DNA of 64,000 bases from Thiothrix caldifontis (lineage in GTDB: Bacteria; Pseudomonadota; Gammaproteobacteria; Thiotrichales; Thiotrichaceae). The stretch covers positions 1-64,000 of the forward strand of contig NZ_FNQP01000009.1 of the NCBI RefSeq assembly GCF_900107695.1, written 5' to 3'. Positions within the stretch are counted from its first letter, which is position 1, and the number at the start of each line of letters is the position of its first letter. The position numbers and the translations under genes are program-made. This document shows, in pieces, positions 37,178-44,719 of this stretch. A model generated the notes under the pieces. That model saw only the letters and a list, made by a program, of their open reading frames with translations, made no database searches and was not told the DNA's origin.

Positions 37178-38248
37178 ATGCATCACTTTATTTTGCGCCT
37201 GCTTGCAACTGTGGTTTGTAGCTTGGCTTTGCCAGCCTACGCTGCAAGCACTCCAATAGACAGTCTCTACACCCCTTTGGAGGGTTCCTCCTGTAAACCC
37301 ATAGAAGAAAATGCCGAAGAAGGCTGGGCGAAAGGTCGCTGCGATGGCATCGCCGGTTACAAACTCGACTGGATGGAAGGCGATCTGCGCCAGAGCGTTA
37401 ACGTGATTGCGCCGGATGGCAAGGAGTTTCCGCTGGAGCTTTGGTCTACCGTTTCCGGTGGCTTTTCCGCACTGGGCGACAAGGCCGAGTGGCGGGTACA
37501 AAAGGCTGGCAAAAAAACCACGCCTATTGCCCTGATTGTGCGCTTCAATGTTAGCGAAAACCCGGATCAGCCAGAAAAAACCACCTCCTACCTGACGGTC
37601 AGCAAGATCACCGCTAGCGAGGTATGCGTTACCGATGTGGTCAAACCGGGTGCGAATGCCAACCAACAAGCTCGCGACCTTGCCGATGCGGCTACTGATA
37701 AGCCTTGTATGAAAACAAGCACTGAAGAACAAGCACAAAGCGCAAACAGTGAAAAAGCGCCGTCTTACCTGTGCAAACCTGATGAGCAAGTGGTATTTGG
37801 CTGCCATTCCAAAGACAAGATGATTTCATTATGCGCATCACCTGAGACCAGCAACGGCTATCTTCAGTACCGCTTTGGAACGCCTGACAAAATTGAGCTT
37901 GAGTACCCCACACAGCGCACATCACTCAAAGGGAATTTTTTCCACAGCTTTGAGCCTTATTCCGGCGGCTACTCCAAGCGCGTCCGCTTTGAGAACGGCA
38001 AAGTTCAATACATTGTTTTTGAGGACATGATCAGCACCGGACCTGCTTCATCGACCAAAGAAATGCATTACGGTGTCGGCATTCTAATGCCCGGCAAGAA
38101 AGCGACTTCACGCTTGTGTGACGGCTCCAGCAAAGAAAGTGATGGTAACACTGAGTCCGAAGGCTTCATTTTTGATCAGGAAAAGCTGGCGCTTGACGAC
38201 CTGATGAATAATGAAGATTACAACTTTGATTTTGACTTTCCACGCTAA
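37178..38248 (+). CDS. Exported protein of unknown function
   Basis: I do not recognise this protein of about 356 residues. It has a clear Sec signal peptide (MHHFILRLLATVVCSLALPAYA, cleavage before AS), so it is periplasmic or secreted. The mature part contains about ten cysteines (for example EGSSCKPIEE, KGRCDGIAGY, ASEVCVTD, YLCKPDEQVVFGCHSKDK), consistent with disulfides, and ends in an acidic DFDFDFPR-like tail. The ATG at 37178 follows GAGAGAAAGAAC; an in-frame ATG six codons upstream would weaken the signal peptide. It lies 12 bases before the lipoprotein gene, so the two form one unit. Confidence 0.82.
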   Translation: MHHFILRLLATVVCSLALPAYAASTPIDSLYTPLEGSSCKPIEENAEEGWAKGRCDGIAGYKLDWMEGDLRQSVNVIAPDGKEFPLELWSTVSGGFSALGDKAEWRVQKAGKKTTPIALIVRFNVSENPDQPEKTTSYLTVSKITASEVCVTDVVKPGANANQQARDLADAATDKPCMKTSTEEQAQSANSEKAPSYLCKPDEQVVFGCHSKDKMISLCASPETSNGYLQYRFGTPDKIELEYPTQRTSLKGNFFHSFEPYSGGYSKRVRFENGKVQYIVFEDMISTGPASSTKEMHYGVGILMPGKKATSRLCDGSSKESDGNTESEGFIFDQEKLALDDLMNNEDYNFDFDFPR

Positions 38249-38260
38249 AAGGACTCCCTC

Positions 38261-39100
38261 ATGAAAACATTGCCAATGACTACTGTTCTGCTGCTGGCAA
38301 CGATGGGCTTATCCCTGCCAGCGTGTCATGAACACACGGGTACAACGAATACTCAAACGGCTACTGCTGACTCAACAGCAAATGCGATGTTGTCGCTGGA
38401 ACAAATCCGCGCCAAGGTAGGCCCGCTGGATGTCTTTCACCCAGCAGATGGCGACCTCCCCAGCTTCGATGAACTCGTCAAATTGACGGCTGATGTCAAA
38501 GCAGCCGCCGCCAGCGCGACTGACCCGGAAATCAAGGGTGAATTGGAAATGGCTCATTTGCGAGCACTGCAAATGACCTTGGCGACACTGCCGCCAGAGC
38601 CGGGTAAAGCCGCTGCCGAGGCGTATGCAAGCTGGCTAAAAACACAAAGTGAGCTGGTTTTTCAAGATGAGGTTTCGGGTTCTTGGTTAGTTCCTGTCAG
38701 CCAATACTGGGCGCTGGCTGATAAATACCAAGGTGCTGCTGTGGGTGACGCGATTGCGTTTCAGGCAGTCAATGCCCCCATGGGTGGCGAATGTGAAGGG
38801 CTGATGTCTTGTAACTCCACTGCCAGCCTGCGTTCCGAGGGCGAATACCTGAAACGTTTCCCCACGGGCAAGTTCGTCGAAATGGCGCTGAACTTGGTGA
38901 ACGACAATATGGATACGATGTTAGCCGATTGGGACAGCCAACCGGAAGAACAGGCTGAAACCCAGAAGACACTGGCAGAGTGGGAAGCCCTTCTGACTCC
39001 GCTAGCTGACAGTGACATAGCCAAACAGGTACGCAGTAAACTTAGCAAGTTACAGCAAAAACCAGTATCAGCCAGTACAACGCCCACCCAAGGCAATTAA
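38261..39100 (+). CDS. Putative lipoprotein of unknown function
   Basis: The 279-residue protein has an N-terminal hydrophobic segment ending in the lipobox LPAC, with Cys-22 as the lipidation site. It is therefore a membrane-anchored lipoprotein. The rest is helical, rich in Ala, Glu and Leu, with no motif I recognise. A pair of cysteines occurs in GGECEGLMSCNST. AAGGA lies nine bases before the ATG. It follows the exported protein gene by 12 bases and probably works with it at the envelope. The next sequence is the long palindrome before the transketolase-like gene. Confidence 0.82.
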   Translation: MKTLPMTTVLLLATMGLSLPACHEHTGTTNTQTATADSTANAMLSLEQIRAKVGPLDVFHPADGDLPSFDELVKLTADVKAAAASATDPEIKGELEMAHLRALQMTLATLPPEPGKAAAEAYASWLKTQSELVFQDEVSGSWLVPVSQYWALADKYQGAAVGDAIAFQAVNAPMGGECEGLMSCNSTASLRSEGEYLKRFPTGKFVEMALNLVNDNMDTMLADWDSQPEEQAETQKTLAEWEALLTPLADSDIAKQVRSKLSKLQQKPVSASTTPTQGN

Positions 39101-39113
39101 AACAGCGTGAACA

Positions 39114-39142
39114 TGGCAATTCCCACAATGTGGGAATTGCCA
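39114..39142. promoter_or_regulatory. Perfect 29-base palindrome, candidate operator 1
   Basis: TGGCAATTCCCACA and its exact reverse complement flank a single A. Its core TTCCCACAATGTGG (39120-39133) recurs exactly at 39218-39231. It lies 14 bases after the lipoprotein stop but has no T-tract, so an operator fits better than a terminator. Confidence 0.6.
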
Positions 39143-39214
39143 TCAAACAATCCCGTATAACAAAAAATAACAACAGAACAAGCATTTACCACAACTTCCA
39201 ACCTTATCGCCCAT

Positions 39215-39235
39215 AATTTCCCACAATGTGGAATT
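39215..39235. promoter_or_regulatory. Candidate operator 2 before transketolase-like gene
   Basis: This imperfect palindrome shares the 14-base core TTCCCACAATGTGG with operator 1, 98 bases away, and loses symmetry by one missing G. It ends 70 bases before the chosen start at 39306. Confidence 0.55.
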
Positions 39236-39305
39236 TATTCTGTATTGCGGTAAAAAATCGTATCCCTTACTGTGGCTGCATACACACAAATCAGGAGACA
39301 CGACC

Positions 39306-41519
39306 ATGACCGCACCCAGCACTCACCCCGCTTTCTGCGAAGGCATCTTGCATTTTGGCGCACCATCCAGCGCGTTCACGCAATACGGCGCAAGTTCCGC
39401 GATTGCCCCTAATCAAACCGCGATCACCGAAATCAATGACCAAGCCGTTTACCAATGCCGCTTAATCGTTGATGCCTTGCGCTATACCACGCTGCAATTG
39501 TGCGCCTCGAAAGAATCCGGGCATCCCGGTGGCTTTGCCAGTTCTGCCGATGCTTACGCGGCGTTGGTGCTGCTGGGGCATACCAATATCGTGACGGAAG
39601 TGGGGCATCACGCGCCCGGTTTCTACAGCGCGATGTTCCTCGATGGCTCGTTGGAAGACATGGGCATTCACACCATGAACGATTTGCAAGCCCGTTTCCG
39701 CGAACGCGACGGCTTGCTGGGGCATTTATCCGGCGCGATTCCGGGCTTGCTCGCTCCCGCTGGCCCTTTAGGTCAAGGGCAGCATTTTGCGATGGCGGGC
39801 GCGTATTTGAATCGTGACAAGCTGTTCCCCTGCACCATCGGCGACGGCGGTTTGGGCGAACCGTACATTTTATCGGCATTCAAGCACTTCCACACCAGCT
39901 ACCCCGATGTGACCAATTTCTTGCCGGTCTTGGTGTGGAACGGTTTCAGTCAGGAACACCATTCGATGGTGTCGCTGATGAGCAATGCGCAAATGCGGGA
40001 CTACTGGAAAGCGCACGATTTCGGCAATGTGGTGCTGATCGACGCGAAAGATTTCGACGACGCAGGGCAGGAAGGCGCGTATGTGGATAGCACCTTGTTC
40101 AGCGATGCGGCGCGAACTGCCTTCACCCGTGCAGTCTTGGAAGGTGCAAAAGCCGCCGCCGATAGCGCGATGAATGGCACAATGTCGGTGCTGATTATCA
40201 AGCAAATCAAAGGTTCAGGGATTCACATTCACGGCGCAAAATCGCACAACCTTTACCCCGGTGACACGGTGCAGAAACCCGCGATTGCAGCCGCCTTGGA
40301 AAAAGGCGCACTCACCCCCGCTGCATGGGAATTGGTACGCACCACGATGCAACGTGCCGGTGGCGGTTCTGCCAGCCGCACGGTCGTGACCGAATTTGAA
40401 CGCGCCCTGCCTGATGCCAGCAACTTGCCACGGCAAGATTTCGCGGTTGGTGATAAAGCCGTGCCCGCAACCGCAATGGGGCACATGGTGGCGGAACTCG
40501 GCAAGCGTGACCCGCTATTCGTCGTCACTAATGCCGATGGCAACGAAGCCTCGAACATGAAAATCATCAACGATGTATTGAAAATCCGTCACCCGACCGT
40601 TGACCCGCTCTACAACCAAAGCCCGACAGGGCAAGTGTACGAACCGCTCAACGAAGACGCTTGCGCCGGATTCGCCGCTGCCTTGGCATTGTTTGGCGGG
40701 CGTTCGCTGTGGTTGTCGTATGAAAGTTTCGCCATCAACGGCTGGCCGATTGTGCAAACCGTCGGTCAGGCAATGGCAGAATTGCGCCGCAAAACCCCCG
40801 CCGTCGTGACCATGTTTACCGCTGGCGCATTGGAGCAAGGGCGCAACGGCTGGACACACCAACGCCCCGAAATAGAAAACTACATCGGCGGACAAATGCG
40901 CAACGGCAATGTGTACCTGCTGTATCCGGCGGATGCCAATATGATCCAGGCCGCTTACGGCTGGGCGGTGGAACAGGTCAATAAAAACATCAGCATTATT
41001 GCCTCCAAATCGCCGCTGACGGTATACACCACGCCTTCGCAAGCCAACGCCGCGATTGAGCAAGGCGCGGTCACGCTGTACGAATCGCGGGACAGCAGTT
41101 GGGAAACCATCGTGTTTGCGGTCACGGGCGACATGATTTACCAGCCGGTGTTTGAGGCGAAAGACAAGCTGGAAGCAGCGGGCTATCGGGTACGCATTGT
41201 GTGCATTGCCAATCCGCGCCGCTTGTACCGGGCTGCCGATGTCGCTTGGCAACACAGTTCCGAGGCGGATGGCGCATTCATGAGCGATACCGATTTCCAC
41301 GGGCTGTTTGATGGCGATGCGCTGATCGGGGTCAGCGGCGGCGGCACGATTGCGCTCGAATCCGTGTTATTACGCAGTCGTGCGCCGAAGCGCGATTTGT
41401 TCGGCTGGCAACGCGGCGAAACCACCGCCAGCGCCAACGAACTCATGGCTTACAACGGCATTACGGCGGATAACTTGACCGCGTGTGCGCTCGGCATAGT
41501 AGGTGAGGCGCATGAATAA
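39306..41519 (+). CDS. Transketolase/phosphoketolase-like TPP enzyme
   Basis: This is a thiamine-diphosphate enzyme of about 737 residues. Transketolase-type features include SKESGHPGGFASSADAYAAL near the start, the TPP loop CTIGDGGLGEPYILSAFKHF, and a C-terminal pyrimidine-binding half (YNQSPTGQVYEPLNEDACAG). Segments such as LPVLVWNGFSQEHHSMVSLM resemble phosphoketolases more than ordinary transketolase, so the true substrate is uncertain. The ATG at 39306 has AGGAG nine bases upstream; the longer open frame to 39228 starts between that site and operator 2 and is rejected. It overlaps the kinase gene by eight bases and is followed by a serine-glyoxylate-type aminotransferase, whose product hydroxypyruvate is a classic ketol donor. 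Confidence 0.85.
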   Translation: MTAPSTHPAFCEGILHFGAPSSAFTQYGASSAIAPNQTAITEINDQAVYQCRLIVDALRYTTLQLCASKESGHPGGFASSADAYAALVLLGHTNIVTEVGHHAPGFYSAMFLDGSLEDMGIHTMNDLQARFRERDGLLGHLSGAIPGLLAPAGPLGQGQHFAMAGAYLNRDKLFPCTIGDGGLGEPYILSAFKHFHTSYPDVTNFLPVLVWNGFSQEHHSMVSLMSNAQMRDYWKAHDFGNVVLIDAKDFDDAGQEGAYVDSTLFSDAARTAFTRAVLEGAKAAADSAMNGTMSVLIIKQIKGSGIHIHGAKSHNLYPGDTVQKPAIAAALEKGALTPAAWELVRTTMQRAGGGSASRTVVTEFERALPDASNLPRQDFAVGDKAVPATAMGHMVAELGKRDPLFVVTNADGNEASNMKIINDVLKIRHPTVDPLYNQSPTGQVYEPLNEDACAGFAAALALFGGRSLWLSYESFAINGWPIVQTVGQAMAELRRKTPAVVTMFTAGALEQGRNGWTHQRPEIENYIGGQMRNGNVYLLYPADANMIQAAYGWAVEQVNKNISIIASKSPLTVYTTPSQANAAIEQGAVTLYESRDSSWETIVFAVTGDMIYQPVFEAKDKLEAAGYRVRIVCIANPRRLYRAADVAWQHSSEADGAFMSDTDFHGLFDGDALIGVSGGGTIALESVLLRSRAPKRDLFGWQRGETTASANELMAYNGITADNLTACALGIVGEAHE

Positions 41520-42840
41520 CACCGCACTCACCAAAATCATTGCCATCGACGACGATCCGACGGGTTCGCAAACGGTACACAGTTGCCTGCTGCTCACCCG
41601 TTGGGATGTCGCCACCTTGCTGGAAGCCCTACAAGATGACGCGCCGCTGTTTTTCGTGCTGAGCAATACACGCGGGATGGATGCGGCGAGTGCCGCCAGC
41701 GTGACGCGGGAAATTTGCGTCAACTTGCGGGAAGCCTTGGCGCAAGCAGCGGATGCGGGTGTGATGATTCAACCCCTGGTAGTCAGCCGTTCGGATTCGA
41801 CCTTGCGCGGGCATTATCCGGTGGAAACCGATGTGATCGCGGCGGAACTGGGGCCGTTTGATGCACACTTCCTAGTTCCTGCGTTTTTTGAAGGCGGGCG
41901 CATTACCCGCGATGGCACGCATTATTTGCTGGTGGATGGCGAGCCTGTCCCCGTGCATGACACCGAGTTTGCCAAGGATTCGGTGTTTGGGTTCAGCACC
42001 GCCTTTTTGCCGGATTATGTCGCGGAAAAAACCGGTGGACGCATTCCCGCCAGCGCGGTGCAACGCTTTGGTTTGGAAGACGTGCGCGGCGCATTGGGGG
42101 AACGCTTGCAGGCGTTACAGCATAATGTGTGTTGCGTGGTGGATGCGGAACAGCAAAGCGACTTGGATAAGTTTGCGCAGCAAGTATTGGCGGCGGCACA
42201 GACGGGCAAGCGGTTTCTGTTTCGCAGTGCGGCGAGTTTGCTGACCGCGTTTGCCGCCCTGCCCCCGCAACCCGTTGCTCCGGCAGCAATGGCGCAATTT
42301 GTACGCAACGGCAAGGCGGGCGTGGTGCTGATGGGGTCGTATGTCGGCAAGTCCACCCTGCAATTGCAGTATTTGCTGGCGCATACCACTGTATTGCCGC
42401 TGCATATCGACCTTGAGCAATTGGTGGTAGATGAAGAGGGATTGTTTGCGGATTTGCAAGCGCACATACAGGCGGCAAATCAGCAGAATCGTGGCGTGGT
42501 GTTGTACACCAGTCGTGGCGAAAAGCAGTTTGCCAGCAAAACCGAACGGTTGGCGTTTGGGGATCGGGTGGCGGCGTTTTTGGTGCGGTTGGTGCAACAC
42601 TTGCCTGCGGACGTTGGCTTTTTAATCAGTAAGGGGGGGATTACCTCGAACGATACCTTGAGCAAAGGCTTGGCGTTGCGTACTGCGCGGGTGTTAGGGC
42701 AGATTCGGGCGGGGTGTTCGGTGGTGATCTGCCCCGATGATCACCCGCGTTTTTCCCAATTGCCGGTGGTAATTTTTCCCGGCAATGTGGGGGGGGATGA
42801 GGCATTGGCGGAGGTGTATGGCTTGCTCAGTGATTCGTAA
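41512..42840 (+). CDS. Four-carbon acid sugar kinase family protein (DUF1537)
   Basis: This protein of about 442 residues is in the family that includes OtnK and DtnK, which phosphorylate erythronate or threonate-type acids. The N-terminal motif is IIAIDDDPTGSQTVHSCLLL; VVSRSDSTLRGHYPVETDVI is the sugar-acid binding segment; FLVPAFFEGGRITRDGTHYL follows; the C-terminal half has VGFLISKGGITSNDTLSKGL for ATP binding. It starts at 41512, eight bases inside the end of the transketolase-like gene, so the two are coupled. The partner enzymes suggest handling of C3-C4 hydroxy acids; the exact substrate is not visible. Confidence 0.88.
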   Translation: MNNTALTKIIAIDDDPTGSQTVHSCLLLTRWDVATLLEALQDDAPLFFVLSNTRGMDAASAASVTREICVNLREALAQAADAGVMIQPLVVSRSDSTLRGHYPVETDVIAAELGPFDAHFLVPAFFEGGRITRDGTHYLLVDGEPVPVHDTEFAKDSVFGFSTAFLPDYVAEKTGGRIPASAVQRFGLEDVRGALGERLQALQHNVCCVVDAEQQSDLDKFAQQVLAAAQTGKRFLFRSAASLLTAFAALPPQPVAPAAMAQFVRNGKAGVVLMGSYVGKSTLQLQYLLAHTTVLPLHIDLEQLVVDEEGLFADLQAHIQAANQQNRGVVLYTSRGEKQFASKTERLAFGDRVAAFLVRLVQHLPADVGFLISKGGITSNDTLSKGLALRTARVLGQIRAGCSVVICPDDHPRFSQLPVVIFPGNVGGDEALAEVYGLLSDS

Positions 42841-42918
42841 CGCGATTACCTTACATTTGCCCTGTTATTATTCCATAGTATGATTCCGGTTTTAGCCAAC
42901 GACAGAGAACTTTGACGC

Positions 42919-44100
42919 ATGACTGTAAAATCTTTCCACCCACCCGTTCGTACCCTCATGGGGCCTGGCCCTTCCGACGTTAGCCCGCGTGTATTGGGCG
43001 CAATGGCTCGCCCGACGCTGGGGCATCTTGACCCTGTATTCGTCGGCATGATGGACGAAGTGAAAGCGATGTTGCAATACGCTTTCCAAACCAAAAACGA
43101 GCTGACGATGGCGGTGTCTGCCCCCGGTTCGGCGGGCATGGAAACCTGCTTTGTGAATCTGGTTGAGCCGGGTGATAAGGTCATCGTTTGCCAAAACGGT
43201 GTATTCGGCGGGCGCATGAAAGAAAACGTCGAACGTTGCGGCGCAACCGCGATCATGGTGATGGATGACTGGGGCAAGCCGGTTGACCCGAACAAAGTTG
43301 AAGCTGCACTCAAGGCAAATCCTGATGCCAAAGTCGTGGCGTTTGTCCATGCAGAAACCTCCACGGGTGCGCAATCCGACGCGCAAACGTTGGTGAAACT
43401 GGCGCACGATTACGGTTGCTTGACCATCGTGGATGCGGTGACTTCATTGGCAGGTACACCGCTGAAAGTGGATGAGTGGGAAATCGACGCGATTTATTCC
43501 GGCACGCAAAAATGCTTGTCGTGCGTCCCCGGCATTTCCCCGGTGAGCTTCGGTGAACGTGCGATTGAACGCATTAAAAACCGCAAAACCCCGGTGCAAA
43601 GCTGGTTCATGGATATGAATCTGGTCATGGCTTACTGGGGTGGTGCGGGCAAACGCGCTTATCACCACACGGCTGCGGTTAACACCCTGTACGCGCTGCA
43701 CGAATCGCTGGTGATGTTGCAGGAAGAAGGCTTGGAAAATTCATGGGCGCGTCATGCGCGTAACCATCAAGCCCTGAAAGCCGGTATCGAAGCAATGGGC
43801 TTGCGATTTGTGGTGGATGAAGCTTACCGCTTGCCGCAACTGAACTCTGTCACCCTGCCCGAAGGTATAGATGAAGCGGCGGTGCGTAGCGCGTTGCTCA
43901 ACGATTACAGTCTGGAAATCGGGGCGGGCTTGGGCGCATTGGCGGGCAAAATCTGGCGCATCGGCTTGATGGGCTTTGCCAGCAATGAGAAGAACGTGCT
44001 GAATTGTTTGGGCGCGTTGGATGCGGTGCTGTCGGGGATGAATGCGCAGATTAATAGCGGTGTGGCGGTTAAGGCAGCGAAGCAGGCTTTCGCGCAGTAA
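42919..44100 (+). CDS. Class V aminotransferase, serine/alanine-glyoxylate type
   Basis: The 393-residue pyridoxal-phosphate enzyme opens with LMGPGPSDVSPRVLGAMARP, typical of alanine- or serine-glyoxylate aminotransferases. It has AETSTGAQSDAQTLVKLAHD, IVDAVTSLAG for the cofactor Asp, and the Schiff-base lysine in YSGTQKCLSCVPGISPVSFG. The C-terminal residues (LEIGAGLGALAGKIWRIGLM) also match. Length is standard. It follows the kinase gene by 78 bases in the same direction. With glyoxylate as amino acceptor and serine as donor it would make glycine and hydroxypyruvate, feeding the transketolase-like enzyme (inference). Confidence 0.93.
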   Translation: MTVKSFHPPVRTLMGPGPSDVSPRVLGAMARPTLGHLDPVFVGMMDEVKAMLQYAFQTKNELTMAVSAPGSAGMETCFVNLVEPGDKVIVCQNGVFGGRMKENVERCGATAIMVMDDWGKPVDPNKVEAALKANPDAKVVAFVHAETSTGAQSDAQTLVKLAHDYGCLTIVDAVTSLAGTPLKVDEWEIDAIYSGTQKCLSCVPGISPVSFGERAIERIKNRKTPVQSWFMDMNLVMAYWGGAGKRAYHHTAAVNTLYALHESLVMLQEEGLENSWARHARNHQALKAGIEAMGLRFVVDEAYRLPQLNSVTLPEGIDEAAVRSALLNDYSLEIGAGLGALAGKIWRIGLMGFASNEKNVLNCLGALDAVLSGMNAQINSGVAVKAAKQAFAQ

Positions 44101-44120
44101 TCGTAGTAACTGACCCCAGA

Positions 44121-44150
44121 CGTAGAAACGCAAAATCTTGCGTCTCTACG
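44121..44150. repeat. REP-like palindrome after the aminotransferase gene
   Basis: CGTAGAAACGCAA and TTGCGTCTCTACG form a 13-base stem with one mismatch around AATC. The GTAGAGACGCAA-type hairpin is a widely seen intergenic repeat in some bacteria (recollection). No T-tract follows, so it is more likely a repeat or mRNA-end structure than a terminator. Confidence 0.55.
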
Positions 44151-44278
44151 GCGCTATTCACCAGTATGCAAAGCTAATCTAGTTTTCGTAACCGCCAATC
44201 TGAATAACCTAGAAACAACAACATCAGCAAGCTTAAAAATCTCCACTTAAATAACGGACATCATGGAGATTTTCACAT

Positions 44279-44707
44279 ATGGACATTCAGAGCCGCAACA
44301 AAGCCAATACCTCGCCGGTACTCCCCAGAAGTGGCGGCAATCAAAACCAACAGGTGCGCAATGCCGCCGAACACCTGAACAACTTTTCCAACGGGACAAA
44401 AAACCCACCACACGTGCAGCAAGGCGATAACGGACGCAAGGATCTGTTGCAAAGCATTATGAACCTGATTCAGCGCCTGCTGGCACAATTTAACAAAGAA
44501 CCCACACCGCCGAACGTACAGCCGGTTTACGGCGCGATCATTCCCGACAAACCACCCGTGCAACCGGTTTACGGCGCAATTATTCCTGATGAACCGTCCG
44601 TACAGCCGGTTTACGGCGTAATTCTTCCCGGTGACCCGATTGGCGTGCAACCGGTTTATGGCGCAATCAGAACACCTGCCGAGCAATCCGGCAACAAAAC
44701 AATCTAA
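44279..44707 (+). CDS. Candidate RiPP precursor with four VQPVYG repeats
   Basis: The 142-residue protein has a leader-like first part (residues 1-79, Asn/Gln-rich, then the helical DLLQSIMNLIQRLLAQF). A core of four near-identical units follows: VQPVYGAIIPDKPP, VQPVYGAIIPDEPS, VQPVYGVILPGDPIG, VQPVYGAIRTPAEQ, with Tyr at 84, 98, 112 and 127. There is no signal peptide. GGAG lies 11 bases before the ATG. Twelve bases after its stop begins a radical SAM/SPASM gene, the classic layout of a ribosomally made, modified peptide. X-Tyr-Gly is the motif cut by PlpX-type splicease enzymes that excise tyramine; cyclophane formation on Tyr is an alternative. No protease or exporter gene is adjacent. Confidence 0.85.
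   Translation: MDIQSRNKANTSPVLPRSGGNQNQQVRNAAEHLNNFSNGTKNPPHVQQGDNGRKDLLQSIMNLIQRLLAQFNKEPTPPNVQPVYGAIIPDKPPVQPVYGAIIPDEPSVQPVYGVILPGDPIGVQPVYGAIRTPAEQSGNKTI
44516..44668 (+). repeat. Coding tandem repeat, four units of 42-45 bases
   Basis: This is the DNA encoding residues 80-130 of the candidate precursor. Each unit encodes VQPVYG followed by a Pro/Asp linker. Units differ at many third positions while the peptide is kept, which suggests selection on the protein rather than very recent DNA duplication. Confidence 0.85.
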
Positions 44708-44719
44708 GGCCATCACCAC

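Noticed and set aside
37145-37807. 220-residue minus-strand open frame
   Set aside because: Antisense to the exported protein gene, which has a clear signal peptide and ribosome site; the minus-strand translation shows no domain.
39114-39142. Palindrome as a terminator of the lipoprotein gene
   Set aside because: No T-tract follows on either strand, and its core is repeated exactly 98 bases downstream, which suits an operator.
39228-39305. Longer start for the transketolase-like protein
   Set aside because: The extra 26 residues lie over operator 2 and the ribosome site AGGAG before 39306, and do not resemble the family.
44516-44668. Tandem repeats as a CRISPR array
   Set aside because: Units are 42-45 bases, contiguous with no unique spacers, diverge at third codon positions, and lie in an open reading frame with conserved peptide repeats.
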